The notes: generated by a model from the sequence alone, not told the origin. A stretch of DNA of 64,000 bases from Billgrantia ethanolica (GCF_021404305.1 NZ_JABFTX010000001.1:930001-994000); one strand, 5' to 3'. Shown: positions 1 through 10,192, numbered from the stretch's first letter. Translations and numbers: made by a program.

Positions 1-656
1 GCCGCTGGTGGGATCCGCAGAGCGAGTTCAAGCCGCTGCATGACATCAATCCGCTGCGTCTGGATTTCATCGATGCCCGCTGTGGCCTGGCCGGGCGAAA
101 GGTGCTGGACGTCGGCTGCGGTGGCGGCATCCTCGCCGAGGCCATGGCCCATCGCGGCGCCAAGGTCACCGGTATCGACATGGGCGAGGCGCCCCTCGCC
201 GTGGCGCGCCTGCATGCCCAGGAGAGCGGCGTCGAAGTGGAGTATCGCCAGGCCAGCGCCGAGGTCATGGCGGCCGAGCAACCCGGCGAATACGACGTGG
301 TGACCTGCCTCGAGATGCTCGAGCACGTGCCCGATCCCGGCTCGGTCATTCGCGCCTGCGCCGCCCTGGTCAAGCCGGGCGGGCAAGTGTTCTTCTCCAC
401 CATCAACCGCAACCCCAAGGCCTACGCCCTGGCCATCGTCGGGGCCGAATACCTGCTGCGGATGCTGCCCCGCGGCACCCACGAGTATCGCAAGTTCATT
501 CGCCCTTCCGAACTGGCCGGCTGGTGTCGCGAGCACGGCCTCAGCGTTAGTGAGCAGAGCGGCCTGGTCTACAATCCGCTGACGCGACGCTATCGCCTCT
601 CCAGCAGCGACGTCTCGGTCAACTACCTGGTGTTCTGTCAGCGGGAGCAAGCATGA
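1..656 (+). CDS. ubiG: Ubiquinone biosynthesis O-methyltransferase UbiG, 5' end missing
   Basis: UbiG performs both O-methylations of the ubiquinone ring using S-adenosylmethionine. The frame is open from base 3 to the window edge and begins with residues [20 protein letters not shown], the characteristic N-terminal region of UbiG. The SAM-binding glycine motif LDVGCGGG follows, then EMLEHV and KPGG. Only about 15-20 N-terminal residues should lie outside the window. The stop overlaps the next start (ATGA), so it is translationally coupled to mupP. The ubiG-mupP-yciK neighbourhood matches my recollection of the Pseudomonas order, which supports the call. Confidence 0.95.
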   Translation, partial: RWWDPQSEFKPLHDINPLRLDFIDARCGLAGRKVLDVGCGGGILAEAMAHRGAKVTGIDMGEAPLAVARLHAQESGVEVEYRQASAEVMAAEQPGEYDVVTCLEMLEHVPDPGSVIRACAALVKPGGQVFFSTINRNPKAYALAIVGAEYLLRMLPRGTHEYRKFIRPSELAGWCREHGLSVSEQSGLVYNPLTRRYRLSSSDVSVNYLVFCQREQA

Positions 657-1318
657 ACACGTCGCTACCGGAAGCGTTGCTGTTCGATCTCGACGGCACC
701 CTGGTCGATACCGCCCCCGACCTGGCACGCGCCACGAATGCGCTGCGGGCCCATCACGGCATGGAACCGCTGCCCTACCCGGTGATTCGGGCCCAGGTGT
801 CGAATGGCGGCAGCGCCCTGGTCGCCCTGGCGCTGGGTCTGGACAAGACCCATCACGGTCATGACGAAGCGCGCCAGTTCCTGCTCGATGCCTACGGCCA
901 GGCGGTCGCCGACGAGAGCTGCCTGTTTCCCCACCTCGACCGGCTGCTGGCCAGGTGGGAAACCCAGCATCGCCCCTGGGGTATCGTCACCAACAAGCCG
1001 CGCGCCTACGCCGCCCCGCTGATCGAAAGCCTGGGGCTGGCCCCGGGCGCCCTGCTCTGCGCCGACGACCTGCCGCAGCGCAAGCCAGCGCCGGAGCCGC
1101 TGTGGGTGGCCGCAGAACGGCTGGACGTCGCTCCCGCCCGCTGCTGGTACATCGGCGACCACCTGCGCGACATGCAGGCCGCCCGCGCCGCCGGCATGGT
1201 CGCCGTCGCCGTGGGTTACGGTTACATCGAGGAGGGTGAGGATTACCGGCAGTGGCCGGCCGATCTCTGGTTCGAGACCTGCGAAGCGCTGGTGGAGGCA
1301 CTGCTTCAGCCTGCCTGA
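653..1318 (+). CDS. mupP: HAD-family phosphatase, MupP type (phosphoglycolate phosphatase-like)
   Basis: A 221-residue HAD hydrolase. Motif I is [10 protein letters not shown], with the nucleophile Asp12 and acid/base Asp14. The TNKP segment, QRKPAP lysine and YIGDHLRD acidic motif supply the other catalytic elements. A helical cap follows motif I. Proteins of this family next to ubiG act in Pseudomonas as MupP, which dephosphorylates N-acetylmuramate 6-phosphate during peptidoglycan recycling. Many databases call them Gph, phosphoglycolate phosphatase. The position directly after ubiG (4-bp overlap) and before yciK favours MupP, but the substrate cannot be read from sequence. Confidence 0.85.
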   Translation: MNTSLPEALLFDLDGTLVDTAPDLARATNALRAHHGMEPLPYPVIRAQVSNGGSALVALALGLDKTHHGHDEARQFLLDAYGQAVADESCLFPHLDRLLARWETQHRPWGIVTNKPRAYAAPLIESLGLAPGALLCADDLPQRKPAPEPLWVAAERLDVAPARCWYIGDHLRDMQAARAAGMVAVAVGYGYIEEGEDYRQWPADLWFETCEALVEALLQPA

Positions 1319-1334
1319 GTCACCAGGCAGGCTG
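1307..1334. terminator. Bidirectional hairpin between mupP and yciK
   Basis: A perfect 11-bp inverted repeat (CAGCCTGCCTG and its complement) with a 6-nt loop spans the last codons of mupP and the gap before the convergent yciK. It lacks a strong T-tract on either side, so termination efficiency is uncertain. Confidence 0.6.
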
Positions 1335-1345
1335 CAGCCATTTGC

Positions 1346-2104
1346 TTACTTGGGCGGCTGGGCGTCGAAGCGCTGGCCGTTACACCCCTTGCTATCCGGT
1401 CCCATCAGCCACAGATAGGTCGGCATGATCTCTTCCGGGGTGCGCAGCGTCTGGGGGTCTTCGCCCGGATAGGCATTGGCGCGCATCTTGGTGCGGGTCG
1501 CGCCAGGGTTGAGGGTGTTGACCCGGATCGTGCCCAGGTGCTCGACCTCGTCCGCCAGCACTTCCATGAAGCCCTCGGTGGCGAACTTGGAGACGGCATA
1601 GGCGCCCCAGTAGGCACGCCCCTTGCGTCCCACACTCGACGACGTGAAGACCACGGAAGCATCGGCTGAGGACTTGAGCAGCGGCAGCAGCGCTTGGGTC
1701 ATCCACACCGGGCCGTTGATGTTGATCTGCATGACCTGATCCCACAGCTCAGGATTGTACTGCTCGAACGGGGTGATGCGACCGAGCAGGCCGGCGTTGT
1801 GCAGAATGCCATCGAGCCGACCGAACTCCTTGTCGAGAGTCTCGGCCATGTCGTGGTAGTCCTTCAGCGTGGCGCCTTCGAGATTGAGCGGGAAGATGGC
1901 CGGCTGAGGCCCGCCGGCGGCCTCGATCTCGTCGTAGACCTTTTCCAGCTTGGCGATGGTGCGTCCAAGCAGGATCACCGTGGCACCGTGGCGGGCATAG
2001 GCCAGCGCCGCGGCGCGACCGATGCCGTCACCGGCCCCCGTCACCAGGACGATGCGATCGCGAAGCAGATCGGCGGGCGCCTCGTAGTCGAACTTGCAGG
2101 TCAT
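1346..2104 (-). CDS. yciK: YciK-type short-chain dehydrogenase/reductase
   Basis: A classical SDR of about 252 residues. The NAD(P)-binding motif VLVTGAGDGIG is near the N-terminus, HNAG follows around residue 90, and the catalytic Ser and YAVSK are about residues 150-170. ATG at 2104 is preferred over an upstream GTG because AAAGGAG sits 5 nt before it. The protein resembles E. coli YciK, whose physiological substrate is unknown. It starts 21-28 bp after cpoB on the same strand, so read-through from the Tol-Pal block is possible. The family call is secure; substrate and pathway are not. Confidence 0.88.
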   Translation of the reverse strand: MTCKFDYEAPADLLRDRIVLVTGAGDGIGRAAALAYARHGATVILLGRTIAKLEKVYDEIEAAGGPQPAIFPLNLEGATLKDYHDMAETLDKEFGRLDGILHNAGLLGRITPFEQYNPELWDQVMQININGPVWMTQALLPLLKSSADASVVFTSSSVGRKGRAYWGAYAVSKFATEGFMEVLADEVEHLGTIRVNTLNPGATRTKMRANAYPGEDPQTLRTPEEIMPTYLWLMGPDSKGCNGQRFDAQPPK

Positions 2105-2131
2105 CTTCACTCCTTTGGCAGGGCCAGTGCG

Positions 2132-2902
2132 TTACAGCGACTGGCGCAGGAAATCGTTGGCGAGGCCGGCGGCACTACTGTCAGGATAGTCGTCACGCAC
2201 CCGCTCGAGCAGGCCGCGACTCTCCTCGAGCTCGCCCTGACGTGCCTTGATCAGGCCCAGCTTGTACAGCGCATCCGGCACCTTGCTGCTTTGCGGATAA
2301 TCGTCGATGACCGTGCGGAAGGCAGTCTCGGCCTGATCCAGGTTGGCCTCCGCCGAGTGCAGCTCACCCAGCCAGTAGTAACCGTTGGCCGTGAGGTTGG
2401 TGTCGGGGTAGTCGACCACGAAGGCATCGAAGGCTTGGATGGCCTCGCCGAACTGGCGCGACTGAACCTTGGCAAAAGCGGCCTGATAGGCAGCCTGCGC
2501 ATCGGCGCTGGTGCCGCTGGGAGACGGCGTCTGCGCCACCTGGCGAGCCGCTTCCTGATCGATCTCGGGACTGGTCTGGATACCGGCGCTGCCGGCGCTG
2601 ATCCGCTCGTCGAGGTCCATGTATTGCTGGCGGGTCTGGTTACGCAGCTGCTCGAGCTGGTGACGCAGCTCCTCGATCTGACCGCGCAACTGCTGGATCT
2701 CGCGCTGGTGGTCCTGCAACTGGTTGTAGAGCACCAGGCTGCCGCCGGCCTCTTCACGCACTTCGGCCTGCTCCATGAACCCGCGGGGCTGAGCGGTGCG
2801 GTCTTCCACGATCGGGCGCTGCTGTGCTTCGACAAGGCTCATCACGGACAGCGGGAGCACCAGGGCTCCCGCGCCGCACAGCCTTTTCAGACTGTGTCTC
2901 AT
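2132..2902 (-). CDS. cpoB: Cell division coordinator CpoB (YbgF), periplasmic TPR protein
   Basis: About 256 residues in three parts: a signal peptide (start after GGGAG, 7 nt spacing), a coiled coil rich in Gln, Glu and Leu (about residues 50-95), and C-terminal TPR repeats with the recurring DYP(D/Q) pattern. In E. coli CpoB sits at the septum and links PBP1B-driven peptidoglycan synthesis to Tol-dependent outer-membrane constriction by binding TolA. It is the last member of the tol-pal block here, directly after pal. Length and domain order match the family. Confidence 0.93.
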   Translation of the reverse strand: MRHSLKRLCGAGALVLPLSVMSLVEAQQRPIVEDRTAQPRGFMEQAEVREEAGGSLVLYNQLQDHQREIQQLRGQIEELRHQLEQLRNQTRQQYMDLDERISAGSAGIQTSPEIDQEAARQVAQTPSPSGTSADAQAAYQAAFAKVQSRQFGEAIQAFDAFVVDYPDTNLTANGYYWLGELHSAEANLDQAETAFRTVIDDYPQSSKVPDALYKLGLIKARQGELEESRGLLERVRDDYPDSSAAGLANDFLRQSL

Positions 2903-2938
2903 GCTTTACTCCCTCGGCGCTTATGGGCGCCAGTTCGC

Positions 2939-3475
2939 TCAGTAGGCAAAGACCACGCGACGGTTCTGGGCATGGGCATCTTCGCTGTTGCCACGGACCG
3001 CCAGACGCTCTTCACCGTAGCTGACCACCTGGAGCTGGGACGGGGAGACACCCTGCACTTCGAGGAAGCGCTTCACCGAGTTGGCACGACGCTCACCCAG
3101 CGCCATGTTGTATTCGCGGGTGCCGCGCTCGTCGGTGTGGCCTTGCAGTACGACGCGTGCATTGCCGTTGGAGCGCAGGTAGCGGGCATGTGCGACCAGG
3201 ACCGATTCGAATTCCGAACGGATGGTGTCACGGTCGAAGTCGAAATAGATGGTGCGAACGTCGGGGATACGGCCGTCGGCCTGCTGGCCGGCGCGATCGC
3301 CGCTGACACCGGTACCGCTGACCTGTCCGGCGCCGGCAGTGCCCGTGCCGACGCCACCATCGGCGCGTGTGCCATCCATGGACCCGTCACGGCTGCCACC
3401 GGTGCTGGAACAACCAGCAATCAGGGCAAGAGACAGGGCAATTGCCAGAGTTCTGGCATGTGACTTGAATTGCAT
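2939..3475 (-). CDS. pal: Peptidoglycan-associated lipoprotein Pal
   Basis: Outer-membrane lipoprotein that anchors the membrane to peptidoglycan and binds TolB. The N-terminus has a signal peptide with lipobox LIAGC, acylated at Cys22 with the chosen start. A Gly/Ser/Thr-rich linker follows. The C-terminal OmpA-like domain carries IYFDFD and GHTDERGTREYN, the diaminopimelate-binding region. ATG at 3475 is preferred over a TTG 15 nt upstream because AGGAG lies 7 nt before it. Product is about 178 residues, normal for Pal. Confidence 0.96.
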   Translation of the reverse strand: MQFKSHARTLAIALSLALIAGCSSTGGSRDGSMDGTRADGGVGTGTAGAGQVSGTGVSGDRAGQQADGRIPDVRTIYFDFDRDTIRSEFESVLVAHARYLRSNGNARVVLQGHTDERGTREYNMALGERRANSVKRFLEVQGVSPSQLQVVSYGEERLAVRGNSEDAHAQNRRVVFAY

Positions 3476-3512
3476 CGTCAAACTCCTCAAAGGACTCGAA
3501 TGACACGTACCA

Positions 3513-4802
3513 CTAGTTCAAGAACGGTGACCATGCGGGTTCACGCACGTCACCACGCGCCGAAGGCAACCGGTAGGACGCCCGTCCATCGGCCGACACG
3601 GCCCCCAACACCCCGCTGTTACCTTGCTGGGTGGCGAAGATTACCATGGTCCCGTTGGGCGCAACACTAGGCGACTCATCCGAACGGGTCTCACTGATCA
3701 CGACAAGACGACCGGAACCGAGATCCTGCCGCGCAACCTGGAAACCGTTGTTGCTGCGGTGGACCAGGAACAGCGCCTCCCCATCCGGCGACAAGCGCCC
3801 ACGGGCGTTGTAGTTGCCGGTGAAGGTCAAGCGCTCGGTCTGGCCGCTGCCGAAGCTGTAGCGGTAGATCTGCGGGCCGCCACTGCGGTCTGAGGTGAAG
3901 ATCAGGCTGCGACCGTCCGGCGACCAGGCCGGCTCGGTGTCGATGCTCGAGTTGTTGGTGATGCGCTCGAGATTGCGTGATCCCACGTCCATGATATAGA
4001 TGTCCGGCTGGCCATCCTTGGACAGGGTCATGGCCAGGCGACGACCATCCGGGGACCAGGCCGGCGCGCCGTTGATGCCATCGAACGACGCCACTTGAGC
4101 TCGCTGGCCGGTACCCACCTCCTGAACGTAGATGGCGGGACGCTCGGTCTCGAACGAGACATAGGCCAGCTTGCGTCCATCAGGCGACCAGGCCGGCGAC
4201 AGAATCGGCTCACGCGAGCTCAGCACCTGCTGGCTGTTGTGCCCGTCGGCGTCGGCCACGTAGAGGCCGAACTGCATGTCCTGGTCGGTGCCCTGGGCCG
4301 TGACGTAGGCAATGCGGGTAGAGAAGGCACCGCGAATCCCGGTGACAGCCTCGAAGATCTGATCGCTCACATAGTGCGCACCGCTGCGCAGCTCGTTGCT
4401 GCCGGCGCTGACGCTCTCGCCTAGCATACGGCGCTGGCCGCTGACGTCCATCAGCTCATAGCGAATGCGATAGCCGTCGGCGGCACGACTGACCTGACCC
4501 ACTACCAGGTAGCGCACGTCCAGCGCCCGCCACTGGCCATATTGCACCTGATCACCGGAGCTGGGCCGGTCGTACATGGCGTTGCGCGGCAGTGGCGCGA
4601 AGTAACCGCTGCGCTCCAGATTATCACTGATGATCTGGGCCACATCCTCGGGCAGACTTTCACCGTCGGCCGAGAACGGCACTATGGCAATGGGGGTGGC
4701 CCGGTCACTGCCGCGCGTGATCTCGATGGTGAGATTGGCCTGGGCAAGCGAGCTGAACAGCAGCAGCATGGCGCTCAACCAGATGGTCGTCAGGGCTTTC
4801 AT
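3513..4802 (-). CDS. tolB: Tol-Pal system periplasmic protein TolB
   Basis: 429 residues: a signal peptide ending in AQA, an N-terminal alpha/beta domain (IAIVPF), then a beta-propeller with repeated AWSPDGR(K/R)L blades typical of TolB. TolB links the inner-membrane TolQRA complex to Pal and the outer membrane. Its start overlaps the tolA stop by one base (TGATG), which implies coupled translation. Length agrees with the family (about 430). Confidence 0.97.
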   Translation of the reverse strand: MKALTTIWLSAMLLLFSSLAQANLTIEITRGSDRATPIAIVPFSADGESLPEDVAQIISDNLERSGYFAPLPRNAMYDRPSSGDQVQYGQWRALDVRYLVVGQVSRAADGYRIRYELMDVSGQRRMLGESVSAGSNELRSGAHYVSDQIFEAVTGIRGAFSTRIAYVTAQGTDQDMQFGLYVADADGHNSQQVLSSREPILSPAWSPDGRKLAYVSFETERPAIYVQEVGTGQRAQVASFDGINGAPAWSPDGRRLAMTLSKDGQPDIYIMDVGSRNLERITNNSSIDTEPAWSPDGRSLIFTSDRSGGPQIYRYSFGSGQTERLTFTGNYNARGRLSPDGEALFLVHRSNNGFQVARQDLGSGRLVVISETRSDESPSVAPNGTMVIFATQQGNSGVLGAVSADGRASYRLPSARGDVREPAWSPFLN

Positions 4803-6088
4803 CAGCGTACATCTCCCGGTGTGAAACGCAGATTGAACTGGCGGAAGTCACGTTGTGCCGCCGGCGGCAATTGGCGCAGTTCGCCAAAGGGTGCGGCGGC
4901 TTCCACAGCCTGTAGAGCGGAGCGATCGAAACTGCCATCTCCGCTACTTTGAGTAATGGTAGCGCCAAAAAGCTCCCCCGAGGGACCCAGCTGGACCTGA
5001 ACCGTGGCCGCAAGCCCGCCACTGGCCCCGGGGGGGATCACCCATGCCTGCTCCACGGCGCGGCGCACCAGATTGATGAAGCTATTGGCAGCTTCCTGCG
5101 CCTGACGCGCGTTGGCCACGGCATCCGACTCGCCCTCGATAGCGCGATCCAACCCCTGGCTGGCGGCTTCGGCCGCACGTCGGGCCTCTTCCTCACGGCG
5201 ACGCTGCTCCTCGGCCTCGCGCTGACGCTGGGCTTCCTCCTCACGGCGACGCTGCTCCTCGGCCTCGCGCTGACGCTGGGCTTCCTCCTCACGGCGACGC
5301 TGCTCCTCGGCCTCGCGCTGACGCTGGGCTTCCTCTTCGCGCTGGCGCTGCTCCTCGGCCTCGCGCTGACGCTGGGCTTCCTCTTCGCGCTGGCGCTGCT
5401 CCTCGGCCTCGCGCTGACGCTGGGCTTCCTCCTCACGGCGGCGCTGCTCCTCGGCCTCGCGCTGGCGCTGCTCCTCGGCCTCGCGCTGGCGCTGCTCCTC
5501 GGCTTCCCGCTGGCGTCGCGCCTCCTCTTCGGCGCGCTGCTGAGCCTCCTGCTGACGCTGACGTTCGGCTTCCTCCGCGGCTTCCTGTTGGCGCTGACGT
5601 TCCGCTTCCTGCTCCTCGCGCAGCCGTGACTGACGCTCGGCTTCCTCAGCTCGACGCTGGGCCTCGGCCTCGGCTTCCTGTCTTGCCTCCTGCAGCCGGC
5701 GTGCTTCTTCTTCACGCGCTGCCTGCTGTTGCTCGGCCTCACGGGCACGCTCTTCGGCCGCCTGACGCTCGGCTTCGGCGCGCGCTTGCTCTTCGGCCTC
5801 GGCCTGGCGCGCTTCCTCTTCCTGGCGTGCCTCTTCTTCCGCCTGTCGCGCCGCGGCACGCGCGCGTGCCTCCTCGGCACGCTGAGCCTGGTCGGTGGTG
5901 GTCTCGGTGCTGATCAGCGTCGCCTGCACGATCGACGTCGACTCGGCATCGACCGGCTGACGCTGCGGCAGCGTGACCAGGCTCAGCACCACAACCAGCA
6001 CGTGCAGGCCGATCGCCAGCAACGTGGGCACGCCATAGCCGACCGGCTTGTCATTACTGCGCGAAGGGCCGCGCTGACGTCGGGCCAT
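4802..6088 (-). CDS. tolA: Tol-Pal system protein TolA
   Basis: Inner-membrane protein that spans the periplasm and transmits the proton-motive energy harvested by TolQR. It has a single N-terminal membrane helix ([16 protein letters not shown]) and a very long Glu/Gln/Arg/Ala helix (about residues 60-325). The C-terminal TolA/TonB-like domain includes [17 protein letters not shown] at 6088 is favoured by AGGAG about 6 nt upstream; an in-frame GTG at 6127 would overlap tolR and lacks a site. The helix is unusual for its near-perfect 16-residue repeats, annotated separately. Confidence 0.93.
   Translation of the reverse strand: MARRQRGPSRSNDKPVGYGVPTLLAIGLHVLVVVLSLVTLPQRQPVDAESTSIVQATLISTETTTDQAQRAEEARARAAARQAEEEARQEEEARQAEAEEQARAEAERQAAEERAREAEQQQAAREEEARRLQEARQEAEAEAQRRAEEAERQSRLREEQEAERQRQQEAAEEAERQRQQEAQQRAEEEARRQREAEEQRQREAEEQRQREAEEQRRREEEAQRQREAEEQRQREEEAQRQREAEEQRQREEEAQRQREAEEQRRREEEAQRQREAEEQRRREEEAQRQREAEEQRRREEEARRAAEAASQGLDRAIEGESDAVANARQAQEAANSFINLVRRAVEQAWVIPPGASGGLAATVQVQLGPSGELFGATITQSSGDGSFDRSALQAVEAAAPFGELRQLPPAAQRDFRQFNLRFTPGDVR
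5187..5510 (-). repeat. 48-bp tandem repeats encoding the TolA periplasmic helix
   Basis: At least six nearly identical 48-bp units encode the 16-residue repeat [16 protein letters not shown]. Shorter 24-bp units (REAEEQRQ) follow at the high-coordinate end. Variants alternate between two versions of the REEEA half, consistent with unequal crossing-over. The reading frame is kept because each unit is a multiple of 3. Confidence 0.9.
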
Positions 6089-6119
6089 CACGTCTCCTAG
6101 TGTCCTGGTCAAGAAGCTC

Positions 6120-6557
6120 TTAATCACGCGGCGGCGGCTCGGAAATCAGCCCGACGTTGCTCACGCCCGATACCTGCAGCGTACTCATCAGGGTCACGAC
6201 CTCGCCGTAGGGCACGAAACGGTCGCCGCGCACCATGACCTGAGTCCCAGGCTGACGCTCGAGCAGAATCAGCACCCGGTCGCCGAGCTCCTCCAGACCC
6301 ACGGCCATCTCTTCGCCGCCGATCGACAGGTAATAATCCCCCTCTCGATCCACAGACACGATGATGGGATCGCGGTCTTCCTGGGAGTCGATGGGCTCCG
6401 AGGTGACCTGGGGCAGCTCGATCTGAACGCCCTGGGTCAGCATCGGTGCCGTGATCATGAAGATGACCAGCAGTACCAGCATGACGTCGATGAAGGGGAC
6501 GACGTTGATCTCCCCCATCGGCTTGCGGCGGCCGCCACGATTGAAAGGACCATGCAT
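6120..6557 (-). CDS. tolR: Tol-Pal system protein TolR
   Basis: 145-residue ExbD/TolR family protein. After a short cytoplasmic segment it has one membrane helix, VVPFIDVMLVLLVIFMI, whose Asp is the proton-conducting residue shared by TolR, ExbD and MotB. A periplasmic domain follows. GGGAG precedes the ATG by 8 nt. It lies between tolQ and tolA with short gaps, as expected for the operon. Confidence 0.97.
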   Translation of the reverse strand: MHGPFNRGGRRKPMGEINVVPFIDVMLVLLVIFMITAPMLTQGVQIELPQVTSEPIDSQEDRDPIIVSVDREGDYYLSIGGEEMAVGLEELGDRVLILLERQPGTQVMVRGDRFVPYGEVVTLMSTLQVSGVSNVGLISEPPPRD

Positions 6558-6569
6558 GTCGCGACTCCC

Positions 6570-7259
6570 TCAGGCGGCGCCGGCTTCGCTGCGACCCTGC
6601 AGATTGCGGTGCAGGATGGAGTGGAACTCCTCGGCGAAGTCCTCGTACTTGCCCAGTAACCGATCGGATTCGGACGACAGGCGGTTGTAGAAGATAACGG
6701 CGGGGATAGCGGCGAACAGGCCCATGGCGGTAGCGATCAGGGCCTCGGCAATCCACGGCGCGACGGTGGCCAGGGTGGCCTGCTGAGCCATGGAGAGCGC
6801 CTGGAACGAGCCCATGATGCCCCACACCGTGCCGAACAGGCCGATATAGGGGCTTGCCGACGCCACGGTTGCGAGGAACACCAGGTGCAGCGTGAGGCGC
6901 TCCTCTTCCCGCGACCAGGCCACGCGCATGCTGCGCTGAACGCCGTCGAGGATGGCATCGGCGCTCTTGGTCTTGGCCATCAGGCGGTTGAATTCGCGAA
7001 ACCCGGCGCGAAAGACATGCTCGGCACCCTGGGTTTCCTGCTCCGACGGCGTTTCACGATAGAGTTCGTTGAGATCGACACCCGACCAGAAGCGCTCCTC
7101 GAAGGTCTGGTGCGCGGTACGGGCCCGGCGCATCACGAAAGTACGCTGGAATATCACCACCCAAGAGAGTATCGAGCCTAGCACCAGGATCAGCATGACC
7201 AGCTGCACCACGGTGCTGGCGCTCATGATCAGGTGGGGTATTGACATAGTGTCGTTCAC
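6570..7259 (-). CDS. tolQ: Tol-Pal system protein TolQ
   Basis: MotA/TolQ/ExbB proton channel subunit, about 229 residues with three predicted membrane helices. The first is VVQLVMLILVLGSILSW; the second and third lie in the conserved region containing ASASPYIGLFGTVWGIM and the AEALIATAMGLFAAIPAV helix. The start is uncertain: GTG at 7259 has GCGAGG 6 nt upstream. ATG at 7265 (two residues longer) abuts the same GAGG, and ATG at 7247 is also possible. It follows ybgC closely. Confidence 0.94.
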   Translation of the reverse strand: MNDTMSIPHLIMSASTVVQLVMLILVLGSILSWVVIFQRTFVMRRARTAHQTFEERFWSGVDLNELYRETPSEQETQGAEHVFRAGFREFNRLMAKTKSADAILDGVQRSMRVAWSREEERLTLHLVFLATVASASPYIGLFGTVWGIMGSFQALSMAQQATLATVAPWIAEALIATAMGLFAAIPAVIFYNRLSSESDRLLGKYEDFAEEFHSILHRNLQGRSEAGAA

Positions 7260-7282
7260 GGGCATCCTCGCTGATCTTGCAT

Positions 7283-7678
7283 TCAAGCATTGAGAACCGC
7301 GGCGAGTGCCGACGGCCAGGGTCTGGGTTTGAGGCGTTCGGCATCCAGACAGGCGATGTCGACACGCGCTTCACATAAGGGTTCCCCATCACGCTGCACC
7401 GACTGAGCGAAACTCAGCCGACAGCGTCCGCTCGATTCGACGGTCGCGGTGACGCAGAGCTCGTCGTCGAGCCGGGCGGGCTTGGCATAGCGGCACTCGA
7501 GGCGGTGCACGACCAGCTGCACGCCGGCTTCGAGCAGTTCGCTCTGAGTGAAGCCGTGACGGCGCAGCCATTCACTGCGGGCCCGCTCCATGTATTTGAA
7601 GTAATTGACGTAGTAGACGATGCCGCCGGCATCGGTATCCTCGATGTAGACGCGCAGCGGCAAACGAAATTCACTCAC
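7283..7678 (-). CDS. ybgC: Tol-Pal system-associated acyl-CoA thioesterase YbgC
   Basis: 131-residue hot-dog-fold thioesterase. The signature [21 protein letters not shown] contains the catalytic Asp (residue 16 here) of 4-hydroxybenzoyl-CoA thioesterase-like enzymes. YbgC hydrolyses acyl-CoAs and is associated with phospholipid metabolism in E. coli. The start overlaps the ruvB stop (ATGA), so the ruv and tol genes are joined in one transcription unit. Confidence 0.95.
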   Translation of the reverse strand: MSEFRLPLRVYIEDTDAGGIVYYVNYFKYMERARSEWLRRHGFTQSELLEAGVQLVVHRLECRYAKPARLDDELCVTATVESSGRCRLSFAQSVQRDGEPLCEARVDIACLDAERLKPRPWPSALAAVLNA

Positions 7679-8712
7679 GGACGCACCTCACCACCGGCAT
7701 CCTGCGCCTGCTCGTGGGGCACCAGATCGAAGTGCTGCCAGGCCTGGCGCGTCACCACCCGGCCCCGGGCGGTGCGCATCATCAGCCCCTGCTGGATCAA
7801 GTAGGGCTCGATCACGTCCTCGATGGTGTCGCGCTCTTCACCGATCGCCGCCGCCAACGAGTCGATGCCCACCGGCCCGCCGTCGAACTTTTCGATCATC
7901 GCCAGCAGCAGGCGGCGATCCATATGGTCGAGACCGTGATGGTCCACGTGCAGCATGTTCAGCGCCTGATCGGCGATGGCTGCATCCACCCGGCCATCGC
8001 CCCGCACCTGGGCGAAATCGCGCACCCGACGCAGCAGGCGGTTGGCGATCCGCGGCGTACCCCGCGAGCGTCGTGCCACTTCGCGGGCACCCTCACGGTC
8101 CGCCTCGACACCGAGCAGCCTGGCCGAGCGTGCGACGATCTCGGTGAGCTCCTCGATGTCGTAGAACTCCAGACGCTGGACGATACCGAAGCGATCTCGC
8201 AGCGGTGAGGTGAGCAGCCCCGCCCGGGTGGTGGCGCCCACCAGCGTGAAGGGCGGAAGATCGAGCTTGATGGAGCGCGCCGCCGGCCCCTCGCCGATGA
8301 CGATATCGAGCTGGAAGTCCTCCATCGCGGGATAGAGGATCTCCTCCACCACGGGTGAAAGACGGTGGATCTCGTCGATGAACAGCACGTCGCCGGGCTG
8401 CAGGTTGGTGAGCATGGCGGCCAGGTCGCCGGCACGCTCCAGCACCGGGCCGGAGGTGGACTTCAAGCCCACGCCCATCTCGGTGGCGATGATGTTGGCG
8501 AGCGTGGTCTTGCCCAGGCCTGGCGGGCCGAACACCAGCGTGTGATCGAGGCTCTCGTCACGTCCACGAGCGGCACTGATGAAGATTTCCAGCTGCTCAC
8601 GCACGCGCGGCTGGCCGATGTACTCGGCCAGCGTCTTGGGACGGATCGCGTGATCGACGCGACTCTCACCCTCGCGCTCCTCGGCGGCGATCAAGCGATC
8701 ATTCTGCATCAT
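7675..8712 (-). CDS. ruvB: Holliday junction branch migration helicase RuvB
   Basis: AAA+ motor that drives branch migration with RuvA. Visible are the RuvB start region ([13 protein letters not shown]), Walker [10 protein letters not shown], Walker [10 protein letters not shown], sensor GATTRAG and the C-terminal winged helix ([10 protein letters not shown]). ATG at 8712 (345 residues) gives the family-like start MMQNDRLI; a GTG at 8721 would add three residues. Neither has a strong ribosome-binding site. Confidence 0.97.
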   Translation of the reverse strand: MMQNDRLIAAEEREGESRVDHAIRPKTLAEYIGQPRVREQLEIFISAARGRDESLDHTLVFGPPGLGKTTLANIIATEMGVGLKSTSGPVLERAGDLAAMLTNLQPGDVLFIDEIHRLSPVVEEILYPAMEDFQLDIVIGEGPAARSIKLDLPPFTLVGATTRAGLLTSPLRDRFGIVQRLEFYDIEELTEIVARSARLLGVEADREGAREVARRSRGTPRIANRLLRRVRDFAQVRGDGRVDAAIADQALNMLHVDHHGLDHMDRRLLLAMIEKFDGGPVGIDSLAAAIGEERDTIEDVIEPYLIQQGLMMRTARGRVVTRQAWQHFDLVPHEQAQDAGGEVRP

Positions 8713-8812
8713 GTCGAACACTCGCGGCGCTCATGAAAATTCAGGACCAAAGTCCCTGTCTCCGATCAAACGACAGTTGGTTTCTATCGAGTCGAGGCCC
8801 GCCAGGCGCGCC

Positions 8813-9427
8813 CTACCCGGCCATCCGCTTGGTCAAGGCCGCCTTGATCAGGGCCTCGGTCGACAAGCCCTCTTCCAGTCCGGACAGCATCTTTGCGGCC
8901 TCGGTCGGCTTGTAGCCCAGGCTGACCAGCGCCGCTTCGGCATCGGCCAGCGGATCCTGGCGCTCGCGCTGGCCGCTGGGCAGCGTGGCAATACCCGCCG
9001 GATCGGCGGAGGCGCTCTGCTCCCAGTGCGGGAAGCGGTCGCGCATCTCGATGACCAGGCGCTCGGCTGTCTTCTTGCCGACCCCGGGCAGACGCGTCAG
9101 GCTCTTGACGTCATCCTCCATCACGCAGCGGATGAACGCCGTCTCATCCATGCCGGACAGGATCGCCAGGGCCAGTTTGGGGCCGATCCCGTTGACCTTG
9201 ATCAGGGCGCGAAACAGCGCCCGCTCCTGCTCGCGGGCGAAGCCGAACAGCAGGTGGGCGTCTTCACGCACGGTGAGGTGCGTATAGAGCGACACCGCTT
9301 CCCCCACCCCGGGCAGCGCCACCAGCGTGGTCATCGAAGCCTCGAGCTCATAGCCGACCCCTGCCACGTCAACGACCAGCCAGGGCGGGTGTTTCTCGAG
9401 CAAGGTGCCACGCAAGCGTCCTATCAT
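8813..9427 (-). CDS. ruvA: Holliday junction DNA-binding subunit RuvA
   Basis: 204-residue junction-binding protein. The N-terminal OB domain begins MIGRLRGTL with the GVGYE segment. Two helix-hairpin-helix motifs follow ([26 protein letters not shown]), and the C-terminal domain that contacts RuvB ([13 protein letters not shown]) is present. Gene order ruvC-ruvA-ruvB is standard. The 91-100 bp gap before ruvB holds nothing I can recognise. Confidence 0.97.
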   Translation of the reverse strand: MIGRLRGTLLEKHPPWLVVDVAGVGYELEASMTTLVALPGVGEAVSLYTHLTVREDAHLLFGFAREQERALFRALIKVNGIGPKLALAILSGMDETAFIRCVMEDDVKSLTRLPGVGKKTAERLVIEMRDRFPHWEQSASADPAGIATLPSGQRERQDPLADAEAALVSLGYKPTEAAKMLSGLEEGLSTEALIKAALTKRMAG

Positions 9428-9563
9428 TCGGCATTATTTCCCGATGCGAATACGTCTGAGGCGCACGGCCTTCCTGGCGCCACTATACTGGTCGCTCAAG
9501 CGGCTGACCAGCCCACCACAAACGGTGTTCGAAAATTATTTTGCCCAAAGCGTCAACGCCCTT

Positions 9564-10103
9564 TCAAGGCTGGAAGTCGCGCCAGGAGCTTCCGCGTCGA
9601 CGCGTCCGATGACCGCCGAAGCTGCCCTGTGTGACCAGACCCAGGCGGGCATGAGCATGGGTCAGCGCGATGGCCAACGCGTCGGCGGCATCGGCCTGGG
9701 GCGTACCGTCGAGCCCCAGTACCGCCACCACCATATGCTGTATCTGGGCCTTGGTCGCGGCACCGCTCCCGGTCACCGCCTGCTTGATCTGGCGCGGCCC
9801 GTATTCATGCACGGCCAGGCCGTGATTGGCGCCGCAGACGATGGCCGCGCCACGCGCCTGGCCCAGCTTCAGTGCGGAATCGGGGTTCTTGGCCATGAAC
9901 ACCTGCTCGATGGCCAGCTCCCCCGGGCGATACTCGCCGATCAGCTCGGCGATGCCGGCGTAGATGCGCGCCAGACGCTGAGGCAGCTCGACGTCCTGCA
10001 AACGGATGCAGCCACTGGCGACATAGCGCGGCCTGGGCGTAGTGACGTCGAGTACGCCATAGCCGGTGATACGCGAGCCGGGATCGATTCCGAGGATCAG
10101 CAC
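9564..10103 (-). CDS. ruvC: Crossover junction endodeoxyribonuclease RuvC
   Basis: 179-residue RNase H-fold resolvase that cuts Holliday junctions. The four catalytic acids fall exactly at the E. coli positions: Asp7 (GIDPGS), Glu66 (AIEQVF), Asp138 and Asp141 (QADAADALA). It starts with GTG at 10103, supported by GGGAG 8 nt upstream. The C-terminal tail ([15 protein letters not shown]) is basic and longer than the catalytic core requires. Confidence 0.96.
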   Translation of the reverse strand: MLILGIDPGSRITGYGVLDVTTPRPRYVASGCIRLQDVELPQRLARIYAGIAELIGEYRPGELAIEQVFMAKNPDSALKLGQARGAAIVCGANHGLAVHEYGPRQIKQAVTGSGAATKAQIQHMVVAVLGLDGTPQADAADALAIALTHAHARLGLVTQGSFGGHRTRRRGSSWRDFQP

Positions 10104-10169
10104 GACACGCTCTCCCTGACGAGGGCACTGCGCGCGCTAATGGCATGACCACCCTGGCGGCATCGTGAA

Positions 10170-10192
10170 ACCGGCGCCACTGGGGCGCCGGT
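10170..10192 (-). terminator. Hairpin downstream of aspS
   Basis: A perfect 9-bp GC stem (ACCGGCGCC) with a 5-nt loop lies 30 bp after the aspS stop, in the 118-bp spacer before ruvC. Only a short T-run follows on the minus strand, so it may attenuate rather than fully terminate. Confidence 0.6.

Noticed and set aside
1694-3463. 589-codon open frame on the plus strand opposite yciK, cpoB and pal
   Set aside because: It is antisense to three well-supported genes, has no family features or ribosome site, and arises from GC-rich third positions.
5187-5510. CRISPR-like regular repeats
   Set aside because: The 48-bp units have no spacers and lie in frame inside tolA.
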